Origin: Exobasidium rhododendri
Lineage: Eukaryota > Basidiomycota > Exobasidiomycetes > Exobasidiales > Exobasidiaceae
Length of the DNA stretch: 64,000 nucleotides
Direction: 5' to 3'
Assembly: GCA_026210745.1 (NCBI GenBank)
Contig: CP110631.1
Coordinates: forward strand, 3,038,001-3,102,000
The notes beneath the pieces were generated by a model, which saw nothing but the letters and a program-made list of their open reading frames with translations, did not search any database and was not told where the DNA came from. How positions within the stretch are numbered: position 1 is the first letter of the stretch; every line of letters starts with the position of its first letter. Made by a program: the position numbers and the translations under genes. Of this stretch, positions 23,401 to 33,470 are shown piece after piece.

Positions 23401-24478
23401 GAAGGCCGCCTTGCTGTTCTGGCGAAAGAAAGGTACTTGCAGATCCTACACGAGGCTGCGACGGAGGCCTTGTAGGGCGTGATACACTTGCCTCCCCTCT
23501 TGTCAAAGAGGGCGGAAGTAGTAGACTCGGGGCAAAGTCCACAATGTCGAAGCTTGGAAATGGTGCTAGATAGAAGTTCAATGCAGGTAAAGGAGCGAGA
23601 CTATTGAACAAATCTGCACGTCTGCTGGCCACCTTCATCTGCCGAACAAAAGCCATGTCATCTCTAGGAATGAAACTCCTGAATTCAAATCTTCCTGCTG
23701 ATTGGAGTCCAGGCTTATGTATCAGTTCTGCCCTCAGTCCCTTGAGAGTGACCACGCTGGTTTCACTGTCCGAGGAAGAGGCAAACACAGTCGAGAATGG
23801 TTTTCCAATCGAAAAGATGGTGTGATTGTATGCATGTGACAGAGTCACCTCACTTGATTTGAGAGGTGATGTTGGCAAGAGCAAAGTGGCTTCTCCTCGA
23901 TTGAGCATCTCGCCCAATTCTCGCCACTCCCCTTCTACAGCTGATTGGACACGATCTAAGATAGCCCACCCGACGCTTCCAGCATTCAGTCCTAGTCTTT
24001 CGGCATCAGTCCTCATCTGTTGCTTTGCGAGCCTCTCCGCAGCATCGACTTGATTGGATTCTCTTGTACTGCTGTCGACACTACTTGGTACCTCATCGGG
24101 AGCCATCGTTGAGAGGACAGGCGACAAAGGAGACGCTATTGAGCTTGAATCCGCTGTCAACAGGGATGGCAGAGGCGCTTCAAGTGAAATGGCATTGATG
24201 GTCATAGGTTGTCCCCACGATGAAGTATGTGATTGAGACGATGTCTGGGTGTTTCTATGTGATTGAGCAAGTCGTTGTCGAGGAGCATACTGAAGGCTCG
24301 TATAAATGTTGGAAGATGCCGAAGGTGAGTCCAGTGGTGCTATCGACTTGCTACTTTGCGAAAGAGAATAACCAGAAGAGTCGGAACCGGCATTGCTTTT
24401 CCTTGCTGGTATTGATATCGAAGATGAAACTTCTCCTCCTACAGCAGGCTGGTGAACACCTAGCTGGCCTGTCTCCAT
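20480..24478 (-). CDS. VPS9-domain (Rab5 GEF) fused to phosphopantothenoylcysteine decarboxylase (Hal3/Cab3-like)
   Basis: Two unrelated conserved domains lie in one open frame. Exons 24478-20810 and 20725-20480 total 3915 nt, 1304 residues. After a Ser-rich N-terminus, residues about 550-750 form a helical bundle plus VPS9 domain (PGDKLAALVAAHKIIVEEL, LILPILIFCIIKSNPSRLVS, LLYIQRFR, GEASYCLVNVQAAVAFLE), the Rab5/Vps21 exchange module. A linker of about 320 residues follows. Residues 1075-1304 are a flavin-dependent PPC decarboxylase core: LHVVLASTGSVASVKIP, His1191 in LHIELRRWAD, SANTLAKINAGICDNLL, PAMNTLM 1240-1246, and Cys1277 in ACGDLGQG. All catalytic marks are present, so coenzyme A synthesis activity is plausible. 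No stop separates the domains. Two overlapping transcripts, with an internal start near Met970, remain possible. Confidence 0.85.
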
Positions 24479-25324
24479 AATGGAGTTTGCCGCCTGTGTT
24501 GAAGAGGCGATCGGTGACGTTGGGCCGCTCGTGTTCTGTGTTCACGCTCCTTCCGAAAAGACCTCTCTAAATTAGAAGATTGAGCTCCATCAAAATCTCA
24601 ATGCCAGATCGAGTCGGCGGGGGCTGCTCAGCGAAGGATAGTGTTGGGACGACTCAGACGGCGCTGGTATGCAGTGATTGCACTTCTTCAACCCAACGAT
24701 CTATCTAACGGGAGGAATTTGTGACCTGCAACTAGTCCTCCCGCGTTCATGCTCGGGCCACCACCACCCCGCTTAGGGCATTCTGTCCGACGTTTCGGCC
24801 TCACCGTCCTTTTTCCCTTTCCCGGATTATCGTGTTCGTTGGTCATGGCGTAGCGTACTGATCTGCTCTCGCGATGCTGACATTGAACCACGGGGGCCAT
24901 CTTATCGACAAAAAGAGAAGCCTACAATATGACATATGTAGAAGTGCAGCAAGGCATCTACCTTCACGGAAAGACGAAGCCTTAGGCTGTCGCCGTACTA
25001 CACTCGGGCGACTGTCACTTTGTTAATGTCAAACCAGATTCGATCATAGTCCATTGCTTCGCTACTGGTGATCCCCTTGTGTGCTTAAATGTGCTCTCAC
25101 CGATCGATGTCAATGTCCTGCTCGGACACTATGAGTATACCTTGTGACTCTCGCCCTAGCCTTGTCCTCGGAGGGGATTAAGTTCCCCGATTGATCCGTG
25201 CGAGATTTTTACTTTTTTGGTCCGGGGAGGTGAAAGGTGGGTCTGATTTGAAATGACCGCTTACCCTCTCTATCTTTATAGATACTTCCCCTTTTCCTTC
25301 TGATAATCGCCATCTTTGAGACAG
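24479..25324. other. Divergent intergenic region, 846 bp
   Basis: Lies between the VPS9-PPCDC start (minus) and the F-box/LRR gene start (plus). No convincing coding frame, tRNA boxes or repeats were seen. It probably holds the promoters and leaders of both genes. Confidence 0.5.
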
Positions 25325-28300
25325 ATGATAGTACTGTCTCGTCTTACACTAGGGTCACCATACTATCGACTTACTACTGTCGACAGCAATACTCCCTTGG
25401 ATGAGATTTTGAAGGAAATTACGCAGCAGTGGGACCTTCCAAGGAGCATCGCATACTCTTTGCTTTGGCGGGAGAGTCTCAACAGCAAAGCAATACAAAT
25501 AATCGACAAAAGCAAAGAGTGGACATTGTTCTGTAAGTTGCACCCCTCTGACCAAGACGATAAGACTGTGGAGCTGCAACTCATACCATCGGGCACACTC
25601 AAGGAAACATTGTGAGTTGCGTGGACCGGCGACGATCTCGGGACGAGCTCTCAGCTATCTCTCCTTGCAGGCAAATCAAAAGTGCCATTGGCGGAGAGGG
25701 GTCGACAACATCCCTGAATCAAACGCAGGGAGAGACTCGCGTTGAAGACATAGCACAACCAGCTACCAAGTTTGCATTTCATAGCATCGATCCACAGCCC
25801 GTAAAAGCTAAGAAGACGTACGCCCAAAAGGTTGGAGAGGATAAGACCCAATTCACGGCAATGCAGAAAGGAAAAGAGAACGAAGCAAGCCTTGCGCTAG
25901 CCTCGACTTCCCAAGAGGGTGACCAAGGCGAAGATGTTGAAGAGATGTCTGCATACGAGCGAGTCATGATGAGAAGTCGTATGCAGGGAGAGGGTCTGAA
26001 TCATTTCTTCGGGAGCGTTATGGCGAAGAGAGCAGGCCATATCACTGATCAACCTGCCCATGCTCCTAACCCAGAAGCAGAACAGAGCACTCCCGTAGTG
26101 TCTGAAGACAAAGTGAAATCGAATGAAGAAGGGGGAGAAGTAGTAGAAGAAGAAGAAGTAAGAAGGGAAGAGATCACGAGAGTGCCGCGCTCGACAGAAG
26201 AGATTCAAGGCGTGAACGATTTCCTCGGCAATGCCTGGGAGAAGAGACTAAAGGAGATGGGTCACGGTCCCGGTCGAGGTAGTCCGTATGCCATGCTACG
26301 GGTCGGCAAGGGAAAAGAGCGACAAGAAGGCACTGCACCACCAGAGTGAGCATCCTTGTGCCCAACGTCTTTTCCCCACTTCATTGTTCTTGTTCTCGCT
26401 TCTATTCTTTGTCTAATTTGCATATGTCCTTTCGGCCCAAGTCACACTCTTTTTTCTTATCATGTCTACTCTTTCGTGTGTGTTTCGAATACTCGACTAA
26501 CGGCCCTTCTTTATCCTTCTTTTCGTACCTTGCGTCTGCAGAGCTTCGACCAGCCAAAACGTCAGAAGAGAGACAGAGGAGGCATTGGAAGGGTTGGCTC
26601 CCTTGCAAGAATCGCACCTTCCGATCAATGCGCTCCCATCTTCGCCGTCGTTCTCTTTCAGCGTACCGACCAGCCGGCAAAACAGTCGGCCAGGTAGTGC
26701 CTCGGGAAGTACCACACGTAATACACGACTGAGAAAGCTGTTTCGCAGAGGCCACGACAGGAGTAAGTCCCTCCTTGCTAGTCAGACAATCAGTTTGAAC
26801 GACAGCGAATGCGCAACACCGAGTGGCAGTAAGACAGAGCGCACTAGGACAAGGAGGATCAGCTTCCGAAGCCTTTCAGAGGCACTGCTGAGAGAGGTAA
26901 GAAATGGCAAGGGAAAATCGTACAAAACAGATCTGCGTCCAGGTGCCAGAAGCGCCGTGATAAATGACCAAGACGGAGAGGGCGAAATCACACATAATTC
27001 GATCGGTCTTGCAGATTCAAATGCATCCCCACTTGCAACGAAAGACGACTTGGTAGTGATCAATGGAGCACAGATCAATCGCTCAGCAATGAACGGGTCG
27101 CAATCGGCTATCCCGCCACTGCAGCTGCGAGAGCTCATTCACCAGAGCAACCGACCCTCTCTATTGCGAGCCTCTCAAAGCACCCCTCTGTCTACTGAGA
27201 TCAATCTAGCACCAGCTGGCGGCATCACCTTCAATGTCTCGCCCTTTGAGTCTTCCTGTCCCCTGACATGTGTTGAACAGGAGGAGACGACGACAAAGGG
27301 CAATCTATTCGATCTAATGCTTCCTCGGGAAATCCGGATCAAGTGCTTCCGATGGCTTGCTATTCTTCACGAAGAAGAAGAAGAAGAGGAGATGTGCTCC
27401 AGGTCTACTGACGGCCTCAAGACTTACTATGGCAAGGAGGCATCAACGAGAGAGATGGTGCGCCTGACCAGAGTGTCTCGAACTTGGCAATCCCTCCTCC
27501 TGGACGGTCAGCTCTGGTCCACCGTAGACTGTTCTTTGCTATGCAACATCCCAAACACGGCATTGTATCGGCTGATCCGCAGTGCTGGACCTTTTATCAA
27601 AGAGCTCGATTTGCAGAGCACCCCTCTCCTCTCTTCATCTTTATTAGTCGCCATGTCCATCCCACATGACAGCGACGAAGGGAAGAGCGGAAGCAAGAAA
27701 GCGATCCGTACTCCTTCCCTGTCGACTGTCAGGAGCATCACCTTCATGTCGCTCACCCGTTTGAACCTCAAGGGATGTAGAGAGATCACCACGACTGCGC
27801 TGCACGGCGTTCTCGTACGTCTACCCTCGCTGTGCGATCTCAATGTTGCCAACACGATTGCTGCCACCAATGACACCTGCCTGCTCTTGGGTTCTTGCCT
27901 TCCCAACTTGAAATGCTTGGACTTCAGTCGATGCCTCCATGTGACAGGCAAAGGGCTCGTCTCTTTCATCCAAGCAGGCCAAGGAGCCCTGTACGACAAG
28001 GCACTCTTCGATTCGACCTCAAAGGCCTTGGTGAAGCAGGAAGATATTGCATTACCATTACGAGAACTAAGAGTCACTGCTTGCCGTGACATCAGCCCTA
28101 CAACGATGGAACACATTGGCAAAGCGTTGAGGTCGCTGGAAATGATTGATCTGAGCTATTGTCGCGACTTGAACGACGAGGCGATCAAGGCTCTCGTGTC
28201 ACATCCTGGCCTGCGCGAGTGCGATGCCGCGGTAGCCAAGACGACCTTTCAAAAGCTGGCTACTCTGCAGCAATCCGTGTCGGGACCGTTTGTGACCTTG

Positions 28301-29416
28301 ACACCACGACAAGCAGGAGGGAACGTAGAGACAGATGAGGCACACCATCGTCGTTTGTTGCCCTTTCTTCGACACATGTCTCTCTCTTCATGCAGTAGAC
28401 TGACAGATAAAAGCTGCATATCCCTGGCACATGCAGTCCCCAATCTACTCTGTCTCGAACTGGCAAACATTGGAGAGGATTTGCACGACGAAGGCTTGAT
28501 AAAGCTCTTTGAAACGACGCCTCAAATTCAGAAGATCGACTTGGAGGGGGCTAGCGAAGTCAGTGGAAAGGTGCTGGAATGCTTGACCCCTGATGTCGCT
28601 TACATTGAGAGCATTGGTGAGATGCAGTACAATCGAAGAAAGGGGCGGGGAAGTCGCTCATTGAGGAGACTCCGGAATGAACCGAATGAGGCGAGGAGCG
28701 AGAAGGAGACCCACCGCACTAACAGCAAGAAACGGCGGCCACTACCGACAGGAGCTCACTTGACTCATCTTGTCCTGTCGCACCTCCTCAAGCCCGAAGC
28801 AACAGTGCTATACAACCTCATCCGAAGATGTCCGCGACTGACCCACCTCCAGTTGGATGACACAAAGGCAAATGATGAGCTGCTGAAGGAGTTTGTCACC
28901 CTGTCGCGTCAAAGACAGATGAAAGGAGCATACATCAGCGTACTCGATTGCACAGCCCTGTCGAGGAACTCAAACTCGTATCTTCTCGCTCATAATACCA
29001 TTCGGCCTAGAGATGGTCGGCGAGGGCGGGCATTTAGGGAACTAGAATATGTTGGTGACGGTTCCAACAATCGCGGAGGCGGGGAAGGCAGAGATGAGCA
29101 TCACCACAATAATGTCGTAGATGAGACCAATGAAGATTTAGTCGTCGTCAAAACCTTCTTCAATTGGGAGATCCGAAGTCAGCAGAGACGGATTCAAAAG
29201 CGAAGAGAGCAAAGAACGAAGAGGAATGCTGATGCAAAGAACCGCTTCATGACGAGAAGCAGGAGAAACTCATGGAGTGCCGCCCTTTCTTTCATGGGAG
29301 GGAGTGGGAATCAAGAAGAGGAGGAGGAGGAAGACCGAAATGGTAGATGGGGTCGCATGACGAGTAGTATCGTCGGCGACGAGTCAGAAGACGCCAGAGG
29401 CTGTACTTTGATGTAA
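25325..29416 (+). CDS. F-box and leucine-rich-repeat (AMN1/RNI-like) protein with an unrecognised N-terminal part
   Basis: Probable substrate receptor of an SCF ubiquitin ligase. Best model: exons 25325-25611, 25671-26345 and 26542-29416, 3837 nt, 1278 residues. Residues 1 to about 320 are unrecognised: a compact start (MIVLSRLTLG, EWTLFCKLHP), then charged sequence with MSAYERVMMRSRMQGEGLNHFFG and a similar GVNDFLGNAWEKRL. An F-box-like segment sits near 575-650 (LMLPREIRIKCFRWLAIL, TRVSRTWQSLLLDGQLW), then about ten LRRs (LNLKGCREITTTAL, LDFSRCLHVTGKGL, IDLSYCRDLNDEAI) and a basic/acidic tail. The 196 bp intron 26346-26541 is long for this genome, but has donor GTGAGC, a GACTAAC branch site and TCTGCAG, and joins in phase. 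The alternative is two genes, the first stopping at 26349; the second then lacks an ATG until well inside its coding frame. Confidence 0.72.
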
Positions 29417-29616
29417 GACACTTGTTCCCTATTGTAATTCTACCGCTACCCATTTTTCCTTTCTTTCCCTTTCCCCCCCACTTCTCCAACCTCCTTCCAG
29501 CAGATCACAGTCAACGTGAAGGAAGGATGTATTATTATATTGTACAAATCTGATCGTGTGTGTGACGTCGTCGTCCGGTAAGCTTTCACAGCCAACAGAA
29601 ATGGCAAGCAGAAGAC

Positions 29617-30110
29617 TTAATAACGATACTTTGCATCTATTCCACCCTTCTTCTCTTGCGATTGTTTCTCTGCATCTTGATATTCCACTGGTACATCCCA
29701 GCCAACTCGCATTGCCGTCGCTCTGATCCTCTCTGCTTCCGACTTGCCGTAGACTGGATTATACCTTGCCAGTAATTCTCCATGAACTCGAGTGTTGGTG
29801 ATGAGATGCTCGAGGTTCTCTAGCTTTTTGTTCAATGCAGGTGAAGCAGGACCATCTCGAACGGTTGCTTGAATATATCGAGGAAGAGGTTCGTGTCTTC
29901 GTACTGCACTCGATCTGGGATTGAGTGACTTTTGTGCAAGATCGGAATGAAGAGGAGGGAGGGAGAGACGCAGGAAGGAAAAAGTACATGTAAGGACCTA
30001 GTATTACAACACAGAAGCCTCCTTCTGTCGTCACATTCACTCACCCCCTTTCGCATCTCTCGATTCAGAGATCGGACAGCTGATCGGACAGTGGATGCGT
30101 TTGCTGCCAT
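29617..30110 (-). CDS. FMC1: FMC1-like mitochondrial F1-ATPase assembly factor
   Basis: Small mitochondrial matrix protein needed, in yeast, for assembly of the F1 sector of ATP synthase at high temperature. Exons 30110-30045 and 29928-29617 total 378 nt, 125 residues. The N-terminus TVRSAVRSLNREMRKG is LYR-like (short, helical, basic). The C-terminal half carries ELLARYNPVYGKSEAERIRATAMRVGWDVP, which matches the RYNPG...RTA..VGLDVP end of yeast Fmc1. The intron 29929-30044 has a GTGAGT donor and keeps phase 0. Slightly shorter than yeast Fmc1 (155 residues). Diverges from MMS2. Confidence 0.83.
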
Positions 30111-30528
30111 GCCTGCTTCTACTCTCCGCTACAAAGGAAAGGAGGAAGAGATGGTAAAGAGGCGATTGGTAGGGTCAATCGCACGGTTATTCTCTGCTTT
30201 CTTAGCTAGGAGGGTCTGCGCGTGGGCGGCGGCGGGTCCGAGCACAAACGTCTTTAGATGAGGCTGGAAAAGTGGAGTGGCAGAGGGAGAGAAAGAGAGC
30301 CAAAGGGGCTGGCCAAGTCTGCCTTTATCTGTTTTTGCATCTCCTCAATCTAGTCCATCGTCAGATTGACGCCGCCGCCTATCCTCCTCCTGAAAATACC
30401 ACTGCTTATAATCTTAGCAGGTCTGTCAGAACGGATATAACCCTGTGAAGCAACTGAACACCGCATACTATCGACTGTGTGTCTTCTTTTCGCTCATTGC
30501 CGTTGTCTAGTAGCTCAAATCTGGCAAG
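30111..30528. other. Divergent promoter region, FMC1 / MMS2
   Basis: A 418 bp gap without a convincing gene. A short plus-strand open frame here (to 30261) lacks family features and lies opposite the FMC1 leader. Confidence 0.5.
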
Positions 30529-31278
30529 ATGGCCAAGAGTGAGTATCCCGACTAGCAGCAGACCAGTCAAAAGCTAGACACATCTGATGCATCCCTCCTC
30601 TCCCCTCAGTCCCGCGAAATTTCCGTCTCTTAGAAGAGCTAGAGAAGGGTGAAAAGGGCATAGGTGACGGGACATGCTCTTATGGTCTGGACGATGGTTC
30701 TGATGTTAGTGAGTATACACAGTGCAGGACAGTTCCATCTCTGATTGTCGACTTCTCAGGCAAAGTCTGACATGCGCTCCTATCTTTATCTTCTTTGCAG
30801 TGATGTCAAACTGGAATGGTACTATTATCGGACCAGGTCATAGTGTCCATCAAAATCGGATCTACAGCCTCAAGATCCATTGCAGTGACAGCTACCCAGA
30901 CAGCCCGCCGACGATTTGGTTTCTCACGAGAATCAATCTACCCTGTGTGAACCAGCAAACAGGAAAGGTGAGTAGATGAGCAGGGAAGAGGGGAGACCTC
31001 GAAGCTATCGGCCCACTAAATTGGAAATGGTGTGTGCTTGCTGTTCTGTCAGGTTGAGCCCAATCTTTTAGCAGCGTTGACGAATTGGAAGCGACAATTC
31101 ACTCTCGAGACAGTTTTGATAGAGCTTCGAAAGTAAGTAGAAGGTGCCGTCCGGTGGGGAAAAGAACAGATCCAGAGCCAATCCTGACATTGTATCAATC
31201 TTCGCTCTTATCAGGGACATGGGTGCATCTAGTAATCGCAAGCTTCCTCAACCACCGGAAGGATCAATGTATGCGTAA
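30529..31278 (+). CDS. MMS2: MMS2-type ubiquitin-conjugating enzyme variant (UEV)
   Basis: Catalytically inactive E2 partner of Ubc13, directing Lys63-linked ubiquitin chains in error-free DNA damage tolerance. Five exons: 30529-30538, 30610-30708, 30801-30967, 31053-31132 and 31215-31278, 420 nt, 139 residues. It begins [20 protein letters not shown], then [39 protein letters not shown] and [10 protein letters not shown]. The active-site Cys region is replaced by [15 protein letters not shown], and the end is [10 protein letters not shown], the UEV tail. Length equals the family norm. The first exon is only 10 nt. This is the most intron-dense gene of the window. Confidence 0.95.
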
Positions 31279-31694
31279 TATGACAAATGACACCAAGAAC
31301 AATGAGGAAATGGGAGAGCAGAGCCTACATCTAAAGGACAGAGTGGGAGAATGAGGCAGCAAATCGCTCTTGCAACTTGACTTCCTGCTCCACTGTCAAA
31401 CACCCCATCCCCGTGGTGTCTTCGGCCGGCAGTGTTGGTCTTGCTACCTCACAACGCCCGCCCTGTCCTTTCATTTTCTGGAAGTGCGATTCCTTCTACA
31501 ATTTTCAGAGATTTCTTTCTTCACTAGCTTACTGACCAATAGAGAGTCTCTGCACCCTTGCGAGGAACATCAGCATGTCGCTTAGTAGTGTGAAGATCGA
31601 AGCCATTTGACTTTGAAACTGAATTTTGACTTTTTTCGGTGCTTCACGTCCGTTGCTTTTCATCACCCTCTCGCTATCAACGATTATATTGCCA
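31279..31694. other. Intergenic region, MMS2 to the next plus-strand gene
   Basis: A 416 bp gap with no supported gene. A very short upstream open frame starting with ATGTCG near 31575 precedes the next gene and may be in its leader. Confidence 0.4.
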
Positions 31695-32211
31695 ATGATG
31701 AAGTCTGCTTTGGCCAGTACATCGAATCTGCTTCTTCCTCGAATTCCAAGCACGAGGGTTTCCCTTTCGCAGCCTCTTCTTTCATCTCTGCAGGTCGGCG
31801 CAGCCAGATCGTTGTCTACGTCGAGGTCAAGGTCAGCATTTTTTCCCTCTTCCAAACCTGTTGTGCAAGTTCGAAGGGAAGGCGTAACGAACCAACGAGT
31901 AGAAGACAAGCCAAAGGGAGGAAAGTCCGACACACTTTGGCAAAGCTGGTTGAATCTTCCGCCGTCGACTCGTATGATATTTGGCATAAGCACAGCTGGT
32001 GAGAAGATGATGCATCATCTCGAATTACCAAGAAGAAAATGAGCGTTGGATCTGACAAGATCTCTTCTCAATGCTATCAGTTCTTGCTGTCGGTGGAATG
32101 TACATCAGTGATAGTCTACAGTCGAATATGTCAGCGGTCGGCGACGAGAAGAACAACGCCAAAAGGAGGCCAAGACTGCTAGGCGTGACTGTCGTCGACA
32201 GAAAGGACTAA
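31695..32211 (+). CDS. Small protein with mitochondrial presequence and one membrane segment (unrecognised)
   Basis: Exons 31695-31998 and 32081-32211 total 435 nt, 144 residues. Not recognised as a family member. The N-terminus MMKSALASTSNLLLPRIP, followed by more Arg/Ser-rich sequence without acids (VGAARSLSTSRSRS), looks like a mitochondrial targeting sequence. After a charged middle part, SWLNLPPSTRM leads into a hydrophobic stretch that is completed only by splicing (IFGISTA + VLAVGGMYISDSL), giving one probable transmembrane helix. That the splice restores a continuous helix supports the model. The tail is basic (KNNAKRRPRLLG). By shape it could be an inner-membrane assembly factor; this is inference only. 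Confidence 0.6.
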
Positions 32212-32588
32212 ACACATGTCAGGAATGCCAAGTCACTGTGCTATTTTTGCAAGGATACAGCTTGATTGCATTTTTTACAATGACTGCGCGAATAGAGTGG
32301 ATTGCACTCAAAGGAGTACGTATTCCGTACTTGCACCGCTTCAGCCCTCATTATTGACAGGACACAAAAACGCCCACCACAGCATCGCCCCACCATCACG
32401 GCAGAGTGCAGCAGTGTACTACTTGGGGTCACCTTTGGCGTTCACCTGCTTGTAGCCACTTGACGAGGCGAGACTTCTGTCTGTTCACAAGGGATAAGAC
32501 AATCTCAAGATTTCCTCCTGATTCAATTTTTCTGTTTGTGTGTCCCTTCCCCTTCCCGCAAACGACTACTTTTGCGTGATAGCACGCC
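32212..32588. other. Intergenic region before the small secreted protein gene
   Basis: A 377 bp gap. Nothing beyond presumed promoter and terminator sequence was seen. Confidence 0.4.
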
Positions 32589-33089
32589 ATGCTTTTCAAT
32601 GCATCGACGCTCCTAGTACTGCTCTGCTCGGCACGTTGTGCTTCTCTTCCAGTCACCTTCCCAGTCAAGCTGAGAGAAGCAAAAGATAAGTCTTTATTGA
32701 GGGACGCTGAAGGGATCACAAACTTCGATTATGAGGGAAATTTAAAGTTTCCAGCAGGGCAGTCGTCATTACACCTGACCACGACACTCATCGGCAGCAG
32801 CAGCTCTAGCCAAGAAGGTTCGCAAACAGCGAAACTTAAGAGTGAAGCTCGTCAATACGGCAGTCGAGCGATAACACCGAAAAGAAAGAAAGGGAAAGCG
32901 TTTCAATTTAGTAGAGGGAAATTGCAGACAGAAGCGTATTACAAGAAGAAGGCTAGCAAGAGACCCAGTGAAGGGAGCCAGGTGATACAGCCTTCGTCAA
33001 GAAAGTGGACACCCATTGCCGTACTGAAGCTCATGTTCAAGTCGATTCGAGGGCGGGGCAGTGAATCTACAGGAACGATCAATGCTTGA
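32589..33089 (+). CDS. Small secreted basic protein, unrecognised (effector-like)
   Basis: Single-exon frame of 166 residues starting at an ATG. The first about 18-20 residues (MLFNASTLLVLLCSARCA) look like a signal peptide with a hydrophobic core and a small-residue cleavage context, followed by SLPVTFPVKLREAKDK. The mature part is rich in Lys, Arg and Ser, with dibasic sites (PKRKKGK, SKRPSEG) that a Kex2-type protease could cut. It has a single candidate Cys pair confined to the signal region, so no disulfide core. No domain was recognised and there is no second membrane segment. Fungal plant or animal associates secrete many such proteins, but that role is inference. It could also be a chance frame; codon-level checks are not possible by eye. 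Confidence 0.5.
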   Translation: MLFNASTLLVLLCSARCASLPVTFPVKLREAKDKSLLRDAEGITNFDYEGNLKFPAGQSSLHLTTTLIGSSSSSQEGSQTAKLKSEARQYGSRAITPKRKKGKAFQFSRGKLQTEAYYKKKASKRPSEGSQVIQPSSRKWTPIAVLKLMFKSIRGRGSESTGTINA

Positions 33090-33470
33090 CACTTCTGGAT
33101 ACATCTCGGACTCGTCCTTTACACCATAGTCGCCCTTTGTACATGCAAATATCCCTTCCTCCATCCTTGCCAAGAGATGTGTTTGTAGTAGGGAAACAAC
33201 CCTAAAAAGCAAAGGTGGCGTCGAATGAAGAAGCCATGGCACAATCAAGGCATTTGCACCGAAATGGGCCACGGTTCTCATTCTTGCGAGCACTGATCCA
33301 CATATGTGTTCTATGTATGTACCAATCTGTAGAACGCGCCTCCACTACCCCGTGAGAAAAGATTCCCTCCGGGCGCGACGGAGATTTGGGTCCGTGGGAT
33401 CGATTGTTTATATTGTTCAAATTTTAGTGGTCTCTCGACGCTTTCCCGGACGACCACCTCAATCCTTAGC
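33090..33470. other. Intergenic region with an AACCCTA motif
   Basis: A 381 bp gap before the coiled-coil gene. AACCCTA at 33198-33204 resembles the telobox-type element bound by Tbf1/Rap1-like factors; as one copy this may be chance. Confidence 0.35.

Noticed and set aside
24830-24900. tRNA-like piece with GGTTCAA on the minus strand
   Set aside because: No matching A box, no acceptor stem pairing and no anticodon arm could be built.
29932-30261. Plus-strand open frame of 109 codons opposite FMC1
   Set aside because: It overlaps the FMC1 first exon and intron and has no protein family features.
31529-31993. Minus-strand 154-codon open frame opposite the small mitochondrial-type gene
   Set aside because: The plus strand has a presequence, a splice-built helix and correct phases; the minus frame has none.
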